64,000 bases of DNA from Proteromonas lacertae (GCA_002245135.1 NGBS01000603.1:1-64000); one strand, 5' to 3'. Counted from the first letter of the stretch, positions 39,004 to 51,691 are shown. Translations and numbers: made by a program. Notes: generated by a model from the letters alone, not told the origin.

Positions 39004-40717
39004 TTAGGTGAAGTATCTAGCTTCATCAATTTTGGCTTGGTTATTCTCATCTTCAGGCTTCTTTCTCTTACGACTGTGTGTTGGTGCGGATCTAAACATT
39101 ACTTGTTTACCAGTCTTTTTCTGAATTGGCATTTGAGCTCTTTCCATAGCTTTATTCAATCTCTCAAGATATGCTTCTTGTTGTATCTTTAATCTTTCAG
39201 CTCTCACTTTATCTCTTCTCTCCTTCTCTTTCTCCTTCTCAGCACTCATTACATAATCAGAATCCATTTCATCCATTTTCAACAACAATTCATCCAATTT
39301 AGCTTCTAATTCTGTTAACATAGTCAATGTAGAAGGATTGGCAGAAGCATCAAAACCACAAGATGTGTAGACATCACAAATCTTTGCTGTTAATTGATTC
39401 AACAATTCTTCTTGATCTTTATCACCTTCTCTACCCAAAGATTTATCTTTCATTTCTTTAGCCTTCTTATCTTCCACACTAATCTGTCCCATTAGTTCAT
39501 TAATATTAGTATTTAAATCATCAGTTTTTCTTTTCATTATCTTCTCAGTATCAATCACTTGATGTTGTAAATCATCTAAAGCTTGTTCAGACTGTTGTGT
39601 ATTCTGAATTAAAAACAAATTACTTTCTTCAAGATTACTGAATATTTCTAACAACTGTGATGGTTCTTGGAAGTACATTGGTATTTGATCTTCATCTATT
39701 ACCATCTCATTTATTACTGTTGGGTCAAACGTAGGCTCGGGTGGAATTACTGGTAAAGGCAAATCTTCACCTTTCTTTCGGTATTTTCTTCTACTTTCTT
39801 CTTTAGCCTTCTCATATTCAGCATATATTCTATCTCTCTCAGCTTGCCAAGCTCCTAATTTGAGCACATATTCTTTGTACATCTGTTCACGTTTTTCTTC
39901 ACGAATTTTATCTTTTTGTTGTTCTATATAATCAGAAGGAGTGAGTTCATCTAAAAAGTTTTTATATGTTTCACAATCTTCCACTTGTTCTTTTAATTTT
40001 TGAATATCAGTTGACATGATTTGTGATTGTTGTTGTAGTTTCTTTAATTCTGCATTTTTCTCTTGTTTGATCTTTGATTTAGCTTCAGCTTCTTTTATAG
40101 CTTCATGGGCTTTCTTATCATTCTCTTTTAAGAAAGTATCAAAACGAATAGCATCTTCTTCTAACATCAATTCACTTTTTCTTAATGCTTCTTCTTTTAA
40201 TAATGCTTTTTCTTCTAATTTACGAATTTCTTCTCGCTTAGTATCTAATGCCATTTGTACTAAAAACATTTCTCTCTTCTTTGCTATGAAATCAGCCATA
40301 TTTTCTTTTTGTCTCCTTCCTCTGTCGATTTGAGCGGCTGTTTGTGTTACTATTGTTTTTGTCATGGCTGGACTATTTTGATCTATTTCTGGAATTGGTG
40401 CATCAACTGGAAATCTAACTACTCTATTTAATCTACATGAGGCTGTGCTTTTCTCCCAGATTTGTTGATGTTTTCTTTTTTCTTTTTCCTAAATGATTAT
40501 AAAATTGATTCTATATATACTTCTTCTCTATCTTTCTTTTCTTGTTCTCTCATCAAGAAAACTTGTTCATCAGTAGGTAGTTTAAATGGGTTATCATCTA
40601 TTCATGCAAATTAAACAATTGTATACAGTGTACTTCATCACTTAAAGAATTTTTCCTAGTTTCCTCACGAGCACTACTTATAGTTCTCTTGATTGAGGTA
40701 GAGAATTCATCTGACAT
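39004..40717 (-). CDS. CFAP100: CFAP100 / CCDC37 (MIA1-type) axonemal coiled-coil protein
   Basis: Axonemal protein; in Chlamydomonas the MIA complex regulates inner-arm dynein. The N-terminus has the family motif 'NPFKLPTDEQVFLMREQEKK' and the DUF4200 coiled coil starts with 'KREMFLVQMALDTKREEIRK'. Further coiled coil runs to a basic tail ('HSRKRKKPEDENNQ'). The start at 40717 comes from a first exon joined by two small introns (~40600-40629 and ~40490-40520) to the long exon. No frameshift. The coiled-coil family is similar to CFAP73/CCDC42, so paralogue identity is likely but not certain. Confidence 0.8.
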
Positions 40718-41078
40718 ACTAGAAAAAACTTATATTTTAAATTAATTGAGCTTTAAGAAAAACAATAAATAAAAACGCTTTTTTTCTGAATGATTTTTCA
40801 TTAACCAAAATTAACCCATTAATTTAAAATAGTGTTTTTAAATCTCAATCAAATACATACAGGAATGTTAAAGTTAAAAATGATAAGTATATTTGTTTTA
40901 AGATAGAATTATACATAAAACTATATAAAAAACAAAAAAATAAAAAATACACTAATCTTTACTTAAAAACTATACAAACAACTAATTATTTTTTCATAAC
41001 AATTATATACATCTATTTTATTTATTCATTGATGTAGGAGCACTTAAAACCAAAACACAATCTTTATTCAAAATAGAT
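40718..41078. other. Divergent intergenic region
   Basis: About 360 AT-rich nt between CFAP100 (minus) and the SLC17 transporter (plus). No ORF or RNA gene seen; both promoters must lie here. Confidence 0.5.
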
Positions 41079-42642
41079 ATGAAACCTGAATTTGATAATA
41101 ATCAACAGCGTTCATTGCTACAAAAACGTTATTTTGTGGTTTTTATGAGCACTCTCTCCTTCATCATTGTATGATAAACACTGCTATACACAATTAGGTG
41201 TATTTTCAAAGAGTTAGTATGTCTGTGAGTGTAATATCCATGAAAGATGAGTATGGATGGGAAGGTATTTATGAATCTGGATATATATAATTCATAGAAG
41301 TTCAAAAGGGAAATATGTTATCTTCTTTCTTTTGGGGTTATATATTCTTTCAATTCGGAGCTGGAGTATTCTCTACTAAATTCGGAGCTGTATATCCTTT
41401 TTTATCAAATAATAATGTGATAATATTTCTTAATTTTTAAACTCCAGTATTAGGAATAGGTATTTTAATGTCTACATGTCTAACCTTTATGGTTCCATTA
41501 TGTGCTAATAATTATTATCTATTATTTGCTAATCGAATTATCTGTGGTGTTGCACAAGGTGTAGCATTACCATCAGTTCATTCTTTAATGGCAAAATGGT
41601 CTCCAAAAAGTGAAAAGAGTTTCTTTGTTTCTATCATATGGTCAGGAACAGCAGTAGGAACTGCTTTAGGAAATGTTATTTCTGGAAGATTGGATGAATT
41701 ATATGGCTGGAGATCAATCTATTATGTATTTGGTTTAATGGGTTTAGCATGGTGTATGATATGGTTTTTGTATATTAATTATATAAATTAAAATATTATA
41801 TTATATTAGATTCATCACTTCTGATCCTGCAGATGATATGTGTATAAGTGAAGATGAAGTTCATTTAATCAAAACTCAACAGTATGAAGTTGATAGAGAA
41901 ACATCCTCCACATTAGGAATAGAAGGTAATCCAAGTCGTGAAGATCTTCAGAAAGAACGTGGTATACCATATAAAGGGTTATTTACAAACAAAGCTGCAA
42001 TTGGATGGTATATATTCTATTTTATATTTTATAGTTATATTTGCCATACATCTTACAACTGGGGAAATCATACTCTTGTTACTTATCTTCCAACTTATAT
42101 GAAGTCTATATTAAATGTATCAGTATCAGAAGCATCATTCTTATCTATGTGGCCTTATTTATTAGTTGGTATTACTGCTCCTTGTGGTGGTTTATTTAGT
42201 GATTTTCTTATTAAAAAAGGATTTAAAACTGTTAATGTAAGAAAATTCTGTTATGTATTTGGAATTACGATATTAGGATCATTTTTATTTGCTTCTGTAT
42301 ATTTTAATTTTTCATTTTTTATAGACATTTACAACAGATAAAGTCATTTGTACTGTTCTGATGTGTATTTCATTAGGAATTGGTTATTTATCCAATTGTG
42401 GCTTTTCACCAAATATGTTAGATATAAGTCCATTGAACGGAGGAATTGTTTTAGGAGTATCAAACACCATAGGAACAATTCCTGGAATTATATCTCCAGT
42501 ATTAACAGCAGCTATTACAGGGGAGAATCCTGGACCAATGGAATGGCATATAGTCTTTGCAATACCTTGTGTATTGTTTATTTTGTCTTCCATATATTAT
42601 CTAATATTCTGTAAAGCAACACCACAAAAGGATCTTAACTAG
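41079..42642 (+). CDS. SLC17: SLC17-type major facilitator transporter
   Basis: Twelve-helix organic-anion transporter of the sialin/phosphate group. The signature 'GNMLSSFFWGYIFFQFGAG' and 'ICGVAQGVALPSVHSLMAKW' are typical, as is 'NTIGTIPGIISPVLTAAITG' in the C-terminal half. The start at 41079 gives a short cytosolic N-terminus before the first helix. Introns are small GT-AG (for example ~41167-41195, 41265-41297, 41770-41809, 42299-42326), except for one AT-AC intron at 41392-41442 that must be removed to give '..KFGAVPVLGIGI'. No frameshift. Substrate cannot be told. Confidence 0.85.
41392..41442 (+). other. U12-type AT-AC intron in the SLC17 gene
   Basis: The intron starts ATATCCTTTTTT, an exact match to the U12 5' splice consensus, contains TTTCTTAAT near its end (U12 branch-type), and ends in AC. 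Removing exactly these 51 nt joins GT+T CCA in phase and restores the SLC17 helix. No GT-AG choice gives the right frame. Confidence 0.75.
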
Positions 42643-42804
42643 ATAAATAATATTTGCATATTGGATGTTTATTGATGTGTAATATGTCATTCACTGTAAA
42701 ATGAATTTTGCGAATGACTCAGATCGAGTTATTTACTTAAATTTTGATTTTTGCTGTTTTTACATAGTATAAAAACATCATTTAATTAAGCAAAAATAAA
42801 TAAA

Positions 42805-45800
42805 ATGAGTACAAGTAATACAAGCACTAATGATGGAGAATTTAAAGCTGTACACTCCATAGTATTATATTAATTAGGATGGTGAAGATGAAGCCAGTAA
42901 TGAAAGGCCAAAGGATATAGGTATAGCTATTATATTCTATTTTATATTTCAATTTTTAATTATATACTATAGCTTGCCCATTTCCTGATAGCGTTGTTCC
43001 TTCTGGCTCATATAGCATTCCTCAATCATTAGTTCCAGGTGGTAAATATGTTGAGGAAAATTATCCAGCTGAGGAAGGTGATGGCGATAATCTTTCAAAC
43101 AATAGTGACAACTATCCAGTAGAAGTAAAAAATAATGAAGAAAATGGTGATAAAAATATATATGAATCAGTTTCACCTCCATGTACATCAAAAACTCCTT
43201 CAGTTAACAACAGCATTGATTATAACCATATTGAGGATAATAATGGTAATACAAATCAAGCAATTAATCCTCCCCTTACTCCACCTCCTGGTTCACTTAA
43301 CAACAGCATTGATTGCAAACATGTAGAGAATAATGTTGTTGTTGATGATGATGATGATAATAATATTCCACCTCCTCATACTACTCCTAGAAATAATAAT
43401 CTTGAGAATAAACACATTCAAAGTAATAGTAATAATGATGAAAATAAATCAAATCGAAGTTTACTTTCACCTCGTTCACTTAGTTCAAGTGTTGAAAATA
43501 ATAATGTGAATAATGACAATACTAATGATAATATTCCACCTCCTCATTCACTTAACAATAGTGTTAAGAATAATATATTTGAAGATAATGATAAAGATGT
43601 GAAAAGAGAATCAATTCCTCCATCAAATACTACTACTACTACTTCAATTCAATCAGTAAGTAATAGTAAGGAAGGTGATATAAGAAATAGTCAAAGTGAG
43701 AATAGAATAGATGAAGATGCTCTTCCCCCTTATACACCTAAAACTAATAATAATGAAGTAAATGATGATAAAGATGTTAGAAAATCAATTTCATCCATCA
43801 GATACTTCATCTACATCAGTTGAAACTACAGGTTTTCGACCTTCAGATAGTATTATATCTACGAATAATCAAATAAATGAAGAGGAGGTAAACGAAGATT
43901 TAAATGCAAGTAAAGAATCAAATACTTCTACTGGATTTAAACTATCAGAAAGTATAGAAACAAGGAATAATCATATAAACGAAGAAGAAAAAGGTGAAGT
44001 TTTAAATGCAAGTAATCATTCAAAATCTTCATCATTATCACATTCTGAAATAGTCGAACCATTAGGAGAGACAAAACCAAAAATGAAAACCACATTAACT
44101 CGTCAAGATAGTGTTGAAAGTGATTATGCTAGTCTTATCTCTCCAAATATTAATAATTCCGTTAATCATAATAACGAACCTCCATTAAAACCACCATCAC
44201 CTCCTCCACCTCCTCCTATAGATCAAGATGTGGATATGGAAGAATCTATTCTTCCACCAAGAACAATTCCTACTTCTGCTACTAGAGATAATGATTCTAC
44301 TCAACAATTAGTGTTTAATAATGAGAAGAAGAAAATTGTATTTAATCCACAAAATATTCCACCTGAGACAATATTTAATACACCACCAAAGAATCAGCCA
44401 ATTATTCCACAACCTTTAATAGAGAATAATGTCCAACCACCTAGTGATCATATAAATGGCGAATGTAATAATGATTCAATGGAAGGTGGTATAATTCCAC
44501 AACCTAATATCAATCAGTTTAGATTACCACATAACAATTTTGCTGAGTTAACAAACAATGGTACAAATACAACACCACCACTTACTAATCCACCTATAAT
44601 GAATAATGATAATAATGATGATGTTCCACCTCCATATACACCACCATCAAATGGCAATTCAAATATTCAACCACCATTTGCATTTAATCCTCCAAATAAT
44701 AATCAATTTATTCCACCATTCAATAAACCAGAGAATAATAATGGTGATGTTCCACCTCCATTTACTGTAAACCCATCAAGTACTGCACCACCATTTATTG
44801 CTTAAACCTTCAGATAATAATAATCAATTTATTCCACCATTCAATAAACCAGAAACAAATGATGATGTTCCACCTCCATTACTGACACCACCATCAAATG
44901 GCAATTCAAATATTGCAACCACCATTTGCATTGCTCAATCCTCCAGATAATAATAATCAATTTATTCCACAATATCAACCTTCAAACAATAATTCAAACA
45001 TTCCACCTCAAAACAATGTGAATGTTCAACCACCAATTTGCATTTAATCCTCCAAATAATAATCAGTTTATTCCACCATTCAATAAACCAGAGAATAATA
45101 ATGGTGATGTTATTCCACCATCATTCACTGCAAATCCATCAAATAATCACAATTCAAATATTCAACCATCACCACCACAAAGTCAACCAAATGTTAATCC
45201 AATATTAAGATTTGCTCCACCTCCTCCTATTCAACAGCAACCACAACAATTACCACAACAACAACAATCAAAACAACCAACAACCTCAAGTTAAGAATTA
45301 TCCAAAACAACATCAACATATTCCTAAACAAGAATCAATACCATGTAAATGTGGAAATAGAGATTGTACTATACCAAACTGTACAGTTCAAAACAATCAA
45401 ATTATCTACAATAGTACTTATTGTAACAAATTAAAAAACAAAATGATTATTAGAAATTCAATAAAATGTGATTGTGCAAATCCAAATTGTATTGGTGTAA
45501 TAAGAAATACAATTATTTACAAAGATGAGCAAGGTAATTTACAATTAGAAAAGAATGCTGTTATTGATCCAACATCTTCTGATCCTCATCATCTTCAAAT
45601 AATACACAACGCTGTATTATGCCCATGTGGTAGATGTAATAATTTTATTAAAAATTCTGTTTTATGTCCATGTAAAAACAAAGATTGTCCTGGAGTTATT
45701 TTCAACGCTGTATTATGTAATTGTGGTGGTTATAACTGTCCTGGTTATATTGAAAATGCAGTGCCTTGTAATTGTAATAACCCAGAATGTCGTGGTTATA

Positions 45801-46099
45801 TAAAAAATGCAGTATTGTGTGAATGTCATAACCCAGGTTGTCCAGGTTATATCTTAAATGCTATTCCTTGTATATGTGGTGATGATCATTGCAGAGGTTT
45901 CATTCCCAATGCTATATATTGCCCAGATTGTAAAAAGGGCAATTGCACAAGATTAGATTGTAAAGGTTATATATCAAATGCAATAGAATGTCCAGGATGT
46001 AATGATCCATCATGTCATGGATATCTTGTGGGAAGAAGGTATTGTATTGACCATATAAATCATAAATGTAATAGACCTGGTTGTAAAGGTTATTTTTAA
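42805..46099 (+). CDS. Pro/Asn-rich protein with C-terminal Cys-rich tandem repeats
   Basis: Two small introns near the start (42850-42877 and 42920-42971) lead into ~750 residues of Pro/Asn/Ser/Glu low complexity with repeats such as 'NNNQFIPPFNKPENNNGDVP'. The last ~270 residues are tandem Cys repeats of about 20 residues, roughly 'NAVLCxCxxxxCxGYI' (see 'FNAVLCNCGGYNCPGYI', 'KNAVLCECHNPGCPGYI'), like a string of small metal-binding knuckles. About five +1 steps are needed in the Pro/Asn part (near 43785, 44803, 44910, 45040, 45280); comparing repeat copies shows single extra bases. There is no signal peptide. I do not recognise the family; metal binding is inference. Confidence 0.6.
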
Positions 46100-46306
46100 G
46101 TTTAATGTTATTTTTATGTGTGTTATATTAGGGATAATTTATATTTTAATTCTGCTAGTGAATAGAATTCAATTATCACATGTACTCTTACAAGACAAGT
46201 TTAAATATACGCTTCATTTTATCGATCATTATACTTTATATGGCTAATGCAAGATATTTCATTTTGTTGATACAATTTTTTTCGGAATATTCGAGAATAT
46301 TCTGGG

Positions 46307-46920
46307 ATGACGAATGTTAATAAGTATTTATCTCCAGTAGAACAGTTAAAATTTGCAGAAGATACAACTGAGAATAACTCTTACATCATAACTCCAAGAT
46401 CTGACTCCCACAAACTTGAAAAATCAACCAAATTTTCAATGAGTATTACTCAGTGTTCTTCAGAAACTGACAAACATGGAGTCTTTACAGTATAATGTCT
46501 AGTAATATTATTCGTAGGTTTATCAAATAACATGTAGTTACAAAGGATCAACTTGGACAGTTTTTAGACGCTATTCGCAATTTCGAACATTGAAATAGAA
46601 ATGTATATATAACATTTTATATTTATTATTAGATTTTACCAGCTTTTGGTAAAAAATTACCACCTTTTCCTCCCAAACAACTATTCAATAAGCTAAAACC
46701 AGAATTTATAGAGAAAAGAATGGCGTTGTTAAATGAATATCTTCTGAAATTGCAACAAATCGATGATCTTGTTTTAAATCCAGAGATAAAGAACTTTTTT
46801 GTTATAGATGATGAATATAATGTAAGATCTTCTGAGAATGATTGGCTCACTCGTGCAGGTAGATTGACAGATACAAGTACAGCTGGCTATAAACAGAGAT
46901 CATCCTGTATATTACAATAA
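46307..46920 (+). CDS. PX-domain protein with C-terminal CaaX box
   Basis: Phosphoinositide-binding PX domain: 'VYQITCSYKGSTWTVFRRYSQF', then 'LPPFPPKQLF' and 'IEKRMALLNEYLLKL'. Two introns, ~46491-46518 and 46602-46632, are in phase. Between 'RRYSQFRTLK' and the second intron there is an in-frame AAA-TAG (46593-46598); a +1 step gives '..LKRN' and the domain continues correctly. The protein ends '..SSCILQ', a CaaX-type motif, so it may be prenylated as well as lipid-binding. It is short (~200 residues), with no BAR or coiled region. Likely endosomal. Confidence 0.75.
46593..46598 (+). other. Candidate +1 frameshift site, AAA-TAG, inside the PX domain
   Basis: The stop TAG falls directly after Lys AAA in the heart of the PX core. 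Skipping T (46596) reads AGA AAT, then the intron, then 'ILPAFGKKLPPFPPK', matching the PX consensus spacing. The same AAA-TAG arrangement occurs in Prp40 at 28218. Confidence 0.55.
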
Positions 46921-47042
46921 TTTCCTTTTTAATGCATTTTTTGCATGTAAATTATAAATGGATTTATAATAAAATTTCATGTGATTAATATGTGTGTGTG
47001 TTGTTGGTAATTAAACGAAAATTAAAAAAAAAATCAATTACT

Positions 47043-49569
47043 TTAAGAATATAACTTCTCCAATCTCTCGCATAATGCTCTATCAGTGAATTTATCTCTA
47101 ATTTCATTAAATATATCACCAATTATCTTATGTCCTTCTTTATCTAACATCATAATAGCAGTACTAAACTTACTACACTTTGATAATGCTTCTAGTGTTT
47201 CAATACACCAATCAAAATTAGTCTTCAATATAGTAATCATTCCCTTCAAAATACCAAATAATAAATCAGTCTCTAAACCAGCCTTAAATAGTTTAATAAA
47301 TGAAGAAGGTGGAATTATTAATAAATAATTACCAAATACTTCAGGTTTGTTTTTAAATGAAACTAAGTTCTTTCTGAATTCATATATTGTCTTTGGCTGG
47401 TGAATCTGGAACTTTGATTTTACTCATTATATTCTGTGATATTTCACTCAGTTTCTTGGCTTCTTCATTCTTTCTTAATTCTCTTTCGTATAAGCTTCTA
47501 GTGCTTATTAATTCACTTTGTGAATCTTGATTCTTTTCATCAAATGATAATACAGCTTCAAAATCTTTAATGGCTTCTTTATATCTTTTCTATTAATAAT
47601 AATAAAATAAAATAAATATAATATTTTATACCAATTGTTTCTTTGCAATTCCACGTCTATGATATGCTTTTGTAATATTCTTATCACTTTCATCACTTAA
47701 TTCAATTGCTTTATCACAATCTTTAATAGTTTCTTCATATTTTGATAAAGCTAAATAACAAGCAGCTCTGTTACGATATAAATCTGGATTTGTACTACAT
47801 ATTTCTATTCCTTTACCATAACATTCAATTGCTTCTAAATATTTCTTTTGTTTGTAGTAATTATTACCATCTTCTTTGTATTTTGTAGCATCTTCTGTCA
47901 TTTCACTCTTATTGGATGTTGTAGTTGTAGTTGTAGCAGTTGGTATTGATGGAGTTTGTTCAACTGCAGCTGGAGCTGGAGGAATAACTGTTTTTGGTTT
48001 CTCTTGATTCTTTAATGATGGATTTAATTTTATAGCATTTTCTAATGATTTCTTACTTTCTTCAACTTTATTAATTGATTCTTCCATTAAACTCTTTTGA
48101 TATAATAAAGCAGCTTTTTCCACATCATTCTTTACAAAGACATTACCGATAGTACAATCTCCAATAGCTTCATTGTAATTACCTATAAAACCATAACATT
48201 GAGAACGATAGAGATAAACAGCAGCTGATTGTTCATGTTGAAGGAATAAATTACAACTATTTAAATAATAATAGTAATAATAATAATATATAATATACTG
48301 CGTAATACACTCTTTATAATGCTTTTGTTCAACTTCTAGAGGAATTAATTCATGTAAAATAGTCAGCAATTCTTTATCATTCTTATTGGATATTAAAACA
48401 TTCAATTTTGATTCTAATTCTTTGATTTTTTCTTCTCTCTTTTCTTCTGCTTCTTTTTGTTGTTTTAATTCTTCTTCTTCATTATTTTCTGGTTGTTGTT
48501 GTTCTTCTTCTAATGTAGTTTTATCATCATTTTCTTCTTCATCATCTTCGTCTTCACTTCCACTATCTTCTTGTATTTGAATTCTTTTATATTTTGGTTT
48601 TTCTGTCTCTGTTACAGTTGCTGCTGGTACTGCTGTAGAAGCTGTATTATTCTCTTCTTCTTCATCATCATCATCTTTTTGTTGTAATTTCTTTTCTTTT
48701 ATCTTTTCATCTTCTTCAATTGATCTTCCTCCAACTTCATTCATCTTATTTGTGGCTTCTTCAATCAATTTAGTAATATCTTTCAAGCCTGGATCAAGCT
48801 CATATGCTTTTTGATAATCAGAAATAGCATCTTTGTAATAACCACGATTGAATCTTGCTTTACCTCTTCTATACCATCCTTTTACAAAATTTTTATCTAA
48901 TTCAATTGTTTTACTAGCATCTTCTTCAGCACCTTCATAATTCTTGAGGTATAAATAAGCTTGAGAACGGTTTGAATAGACTGCTGGGTTAGTTGGATCA
49001 AATAATATTGATCTTGAGTAATAATGAATTGCTTTTTCAAAATCTTTTACTCGGAAGTGTTCATTACCTTTTTCTTTTTCTTTTACTGAATATATTTTCT
49101 TCTGTGCATCTGGAATTGATTCATAATCGGTCATTCCCAATTCTTTCAACATTTCTGCTCTCTTTGAATCAGAATCAGTTTTTGGCTTTGATTCTGATTT
49201 AAATTCATCTTCATGATTTCTTGGTGGCGGTTTCGAAATATTTGTATGAGATTTTTGTAGTTTTTGTTCTGTTGATTTTATTGAATCAATAAAAGAGGAT
49301 ATATCATTTTCAGCCTCTTCAATATCTTTTGCTGAGGGATTTGAAGTTAAGGCTAAATAACGCTTTTTCTCTTCTGGTGACATTACCTCCACCAAACGTT
49401 TTTCGGTAAATTCTTCCAATTGTTCATATCTACCTTCCTTCCCAGACTTCAATTCCTGCAAAATAGCGTATAATTCATCTTTATTGCTGCAACTCCCAAC
49501 ATATCCATAATCTAGATGCTCAACAGGTACATCAAAGTGTTTTTTCTTTAATCCAAATATCTCTTCCAT
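47043..49569 (-). CDS. SPAG1: SPAG1, TPR dynein-assembly factor
   Basis: Cytoplasmic co-chaperone that preassembles axonemal dynein arms. The N-terminus 'FDVPVEHLDYGYVGSCSNK' and 'LKSGKEGRYEQLEEFTEKRL' match SPAG1. Then come TPR repeats in three groups ('EKGNEHFRVKDFEKAIHYY', 'AVYSNRSQAYLYL', 'KEDGNNYYKQKKYLEAIECY') separated by acidic linkers, and a C-terminal RPAP3_C-type domain ('TIYEFRKNLVSFKNKPEVF'). An intron at ~48262-48303 and one at ~47590-47632 are in phase. A +1 step near 47380-47392 is needed just before the RPAP3_C domain. Start 'MEEIFGLKKKHFDVP' at 49569. Confidence 0.88.
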
Positions 49570-49639
49570 TCGAAAAATTCAAAATTCAAAATCAAATAAG
49601 CTTGAGAGTAATCAAATCAAAATCTTTCTAAATTGAAAT

Positions 49640-50533
49640 ATGTCAGCACCAAGGATTGATTCACATCAGCATTTTTGGAAATATACTGATGAAGTATTTT
49701 ATATACAAGATTTAATTGTATAGGAGTTTTCATGGATTGAAGATGAAAAACTAAGAAAAGACTTCGCTGCAGATGATTTAAGACCAATATTAAAGGAAAA
49801 TGGAGTTCATGGAACAATTGCAGTACAAGCTCGTTGTTGTGAAGAAGTATTTAAATGAATTTTAGTTTTTTAGGAGAATGAGTTTTTATTAGATATGGCA
49901 GATAAACACCCAGATGTAGTAAAAGGTGTAGTAGGATGGGTAGATCTTACAAAACCAAATTGTTCAGAGAAATTAAAGAAATGGTCAAACAATCCAAAAC
50001 TGGTTGGTATTCGTCATATAGTTCAAAGTGAACCAGATGATAAATTCTTATTAAGGGAAGATTTCTGTAATGGCATTAAGCAATTGAAAGAATATAACTT
50101 GAAATATGATATTTTGATTTTTAACAAACATTTAAAGACAGCAATTGAATTTGTGAAGTTATTTCCAGATCAACCATTTGTGTTGGATCACATAGCAAAG
50201 CCAGACATTAATCATCATGTTCTATCTCCTTGGGCTGATGGTATAAAGGAATTATCGAGATTTGATAATGTATATGTGAAAGTATCAGGTATGGTTACTG
50301 AAGCTAAATCAGATGCATCATATGATGATTTTGTGCCATATTTGGATGTTATATTTAAGTGTTTTGATATAAATAGAATAATGATAGGTAGTGATTGGCC
50401 TGTTTGCACTGCTATTAATGATTATAGGAATGTAACAGATATTGTGAAAAAATATATCAGAAAGTATAAAGAACAAGACCAAGATAAAGTTTTAGGTTTA
50501 AATGCAATTAACTTTTATGGAATACAGCTTTAA
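49640..50533 (+). CDS. Amidohydrolase, L-fuconolactonase-like
   Basis: Metal-dependent TIM-barrel lactonase of the amidohydrolase-2 family. 'RIDSHQHFWKY' at the N-terminus is the metal site, 'VGWVDLTKP', 'LVGIRHIVQSEPD', 'PFVLDHIAKPDI' and 'RIMIGSDWPVC' are the typical later motifs. Two introns (~49694-49723 and ~49851-49874) are in phase. Length ~275 residues, normal. The class II aldolase-like gene at 52214 could act in the same sugar-acid pathway, but the genes are separated by two others. No frameshift. Confidence 0.8.
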
Positions 50534-50657
50534 TTATTATTTTTATGATTATAAATATTGATTGTCTGTTTATTTTTTCATTTTAAGCTATCTGCTTTTC
50601 AATAAATGAAATACAAATTCATACACGGAAATACACTCATTTTTGTATTAAATAGAA

Positions 50658-51622
50658 ATGGGTAAATTTTCAAAAGATAAGAGAGTATATTTATAAAATC
50701 AATATCATTTAGGATATATATTATCGTAAAGCTAAAGAAATAGGATTTAGAGCAAGATCTGCTTTTAAACTACTTCAAATAGATGAAGAATTTAATGTAT
50801 TTGAAGGTGTAAAACATGCTGTAGATCTATGTGCTGCTCCTGGAAGTTGGAGTCAAGTATTAAGTAGAAAATTATATGTAAAGTATATTTCATTACGCTA
50901 AATATCATAGTGAATCTGATAAGAGTGTTAATAAAGATGTAATAATAGTATCAGTCGATTTACAAGAAATGTCTCCAATTGATGGTGTTATTGAGATACA
51001 AGGAGATATAACAAATCAGTCAACAGCTGAAACAATCATATCTAAATTCAATGGTGAGCTTGCTGATATTGTGTTATGTGATGGAGCTCCAGATGTGACT
51101 GGATTGCATGATATAGATCAATACATCCAATTACAGTTATTATATTCAGCGTTAAATATAACTACCAATATTTTAAAACCAGGTGGGACATTTATAGCTA
51201 AAATATTCAGAGGAAGAGATATAGAAATATTATATTCAAAATTGTATTTATTTTTTGATAGTGTTAGTTGTTGTAAGCCAAAATCCAGTAGAAATAGTTC
51301 TATTGAATCATTTGTGGTATGTCAAAATTTTCATTTACCTGAAGGTTTTATTCCTTCTATGGATTTTAACTCATTTGATAAAATAAAAGACAAAGCAATG
51401 AAAAGATTAGTTCCATTTTATGCTTGTGGTGATTTGAGTGGTTATGATGCTGATCAATCCTATCCATTAGAAATAGATGAAAGTAAAATAAAGAATAAAT
51501 TGAAGTTTGATGATAAAATTGAAAAAATAGGTGATGAATATGAATTTAAAGAACCAACACAAAAACCAATAAAACCTCCTTATAAATCCTATATGGATAA
51601 AAGAGATTCAAATGAGATTTAA
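50658..51622 (+). CDS. FTSJ1: Trm7/FTSJ1 tRNA 2'-O-methyltransferase
   Basis: RrmJ-type methyltransferase acting on the tRNA anticodon loop at positions 32 and 34 with partner proteins. SAM motif '[17 protein letters not shown]', '[19 protein letters not shown]', '[14 protein letters not shown]', '[11 protein letters not shown]' and '[14 protein letters not shown]'; the K-D-K-E catalytic set appears intact. Two introns (~50687-50714 and ~50884-50911) join in phase ('MGKFSKDKR' to '[20 protein letters not shown]'). A charged C-terminal tail is usual for the family. No frameshift. Confidence 0.9.
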
Positions 51623-51691
51623 TTGATTGTTTTATTTGGATTGAAACTATAAGAGAAAAAAACAATATAATAAAATAAATAATAATTCTTC

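Noticed and set aside
41386-41447. GT-AG intron from GTATATCC to CTCCAG in SLC17
   Set aside because: That choice gives the wrong phase; the AT-AC pair gives the conserved protein.
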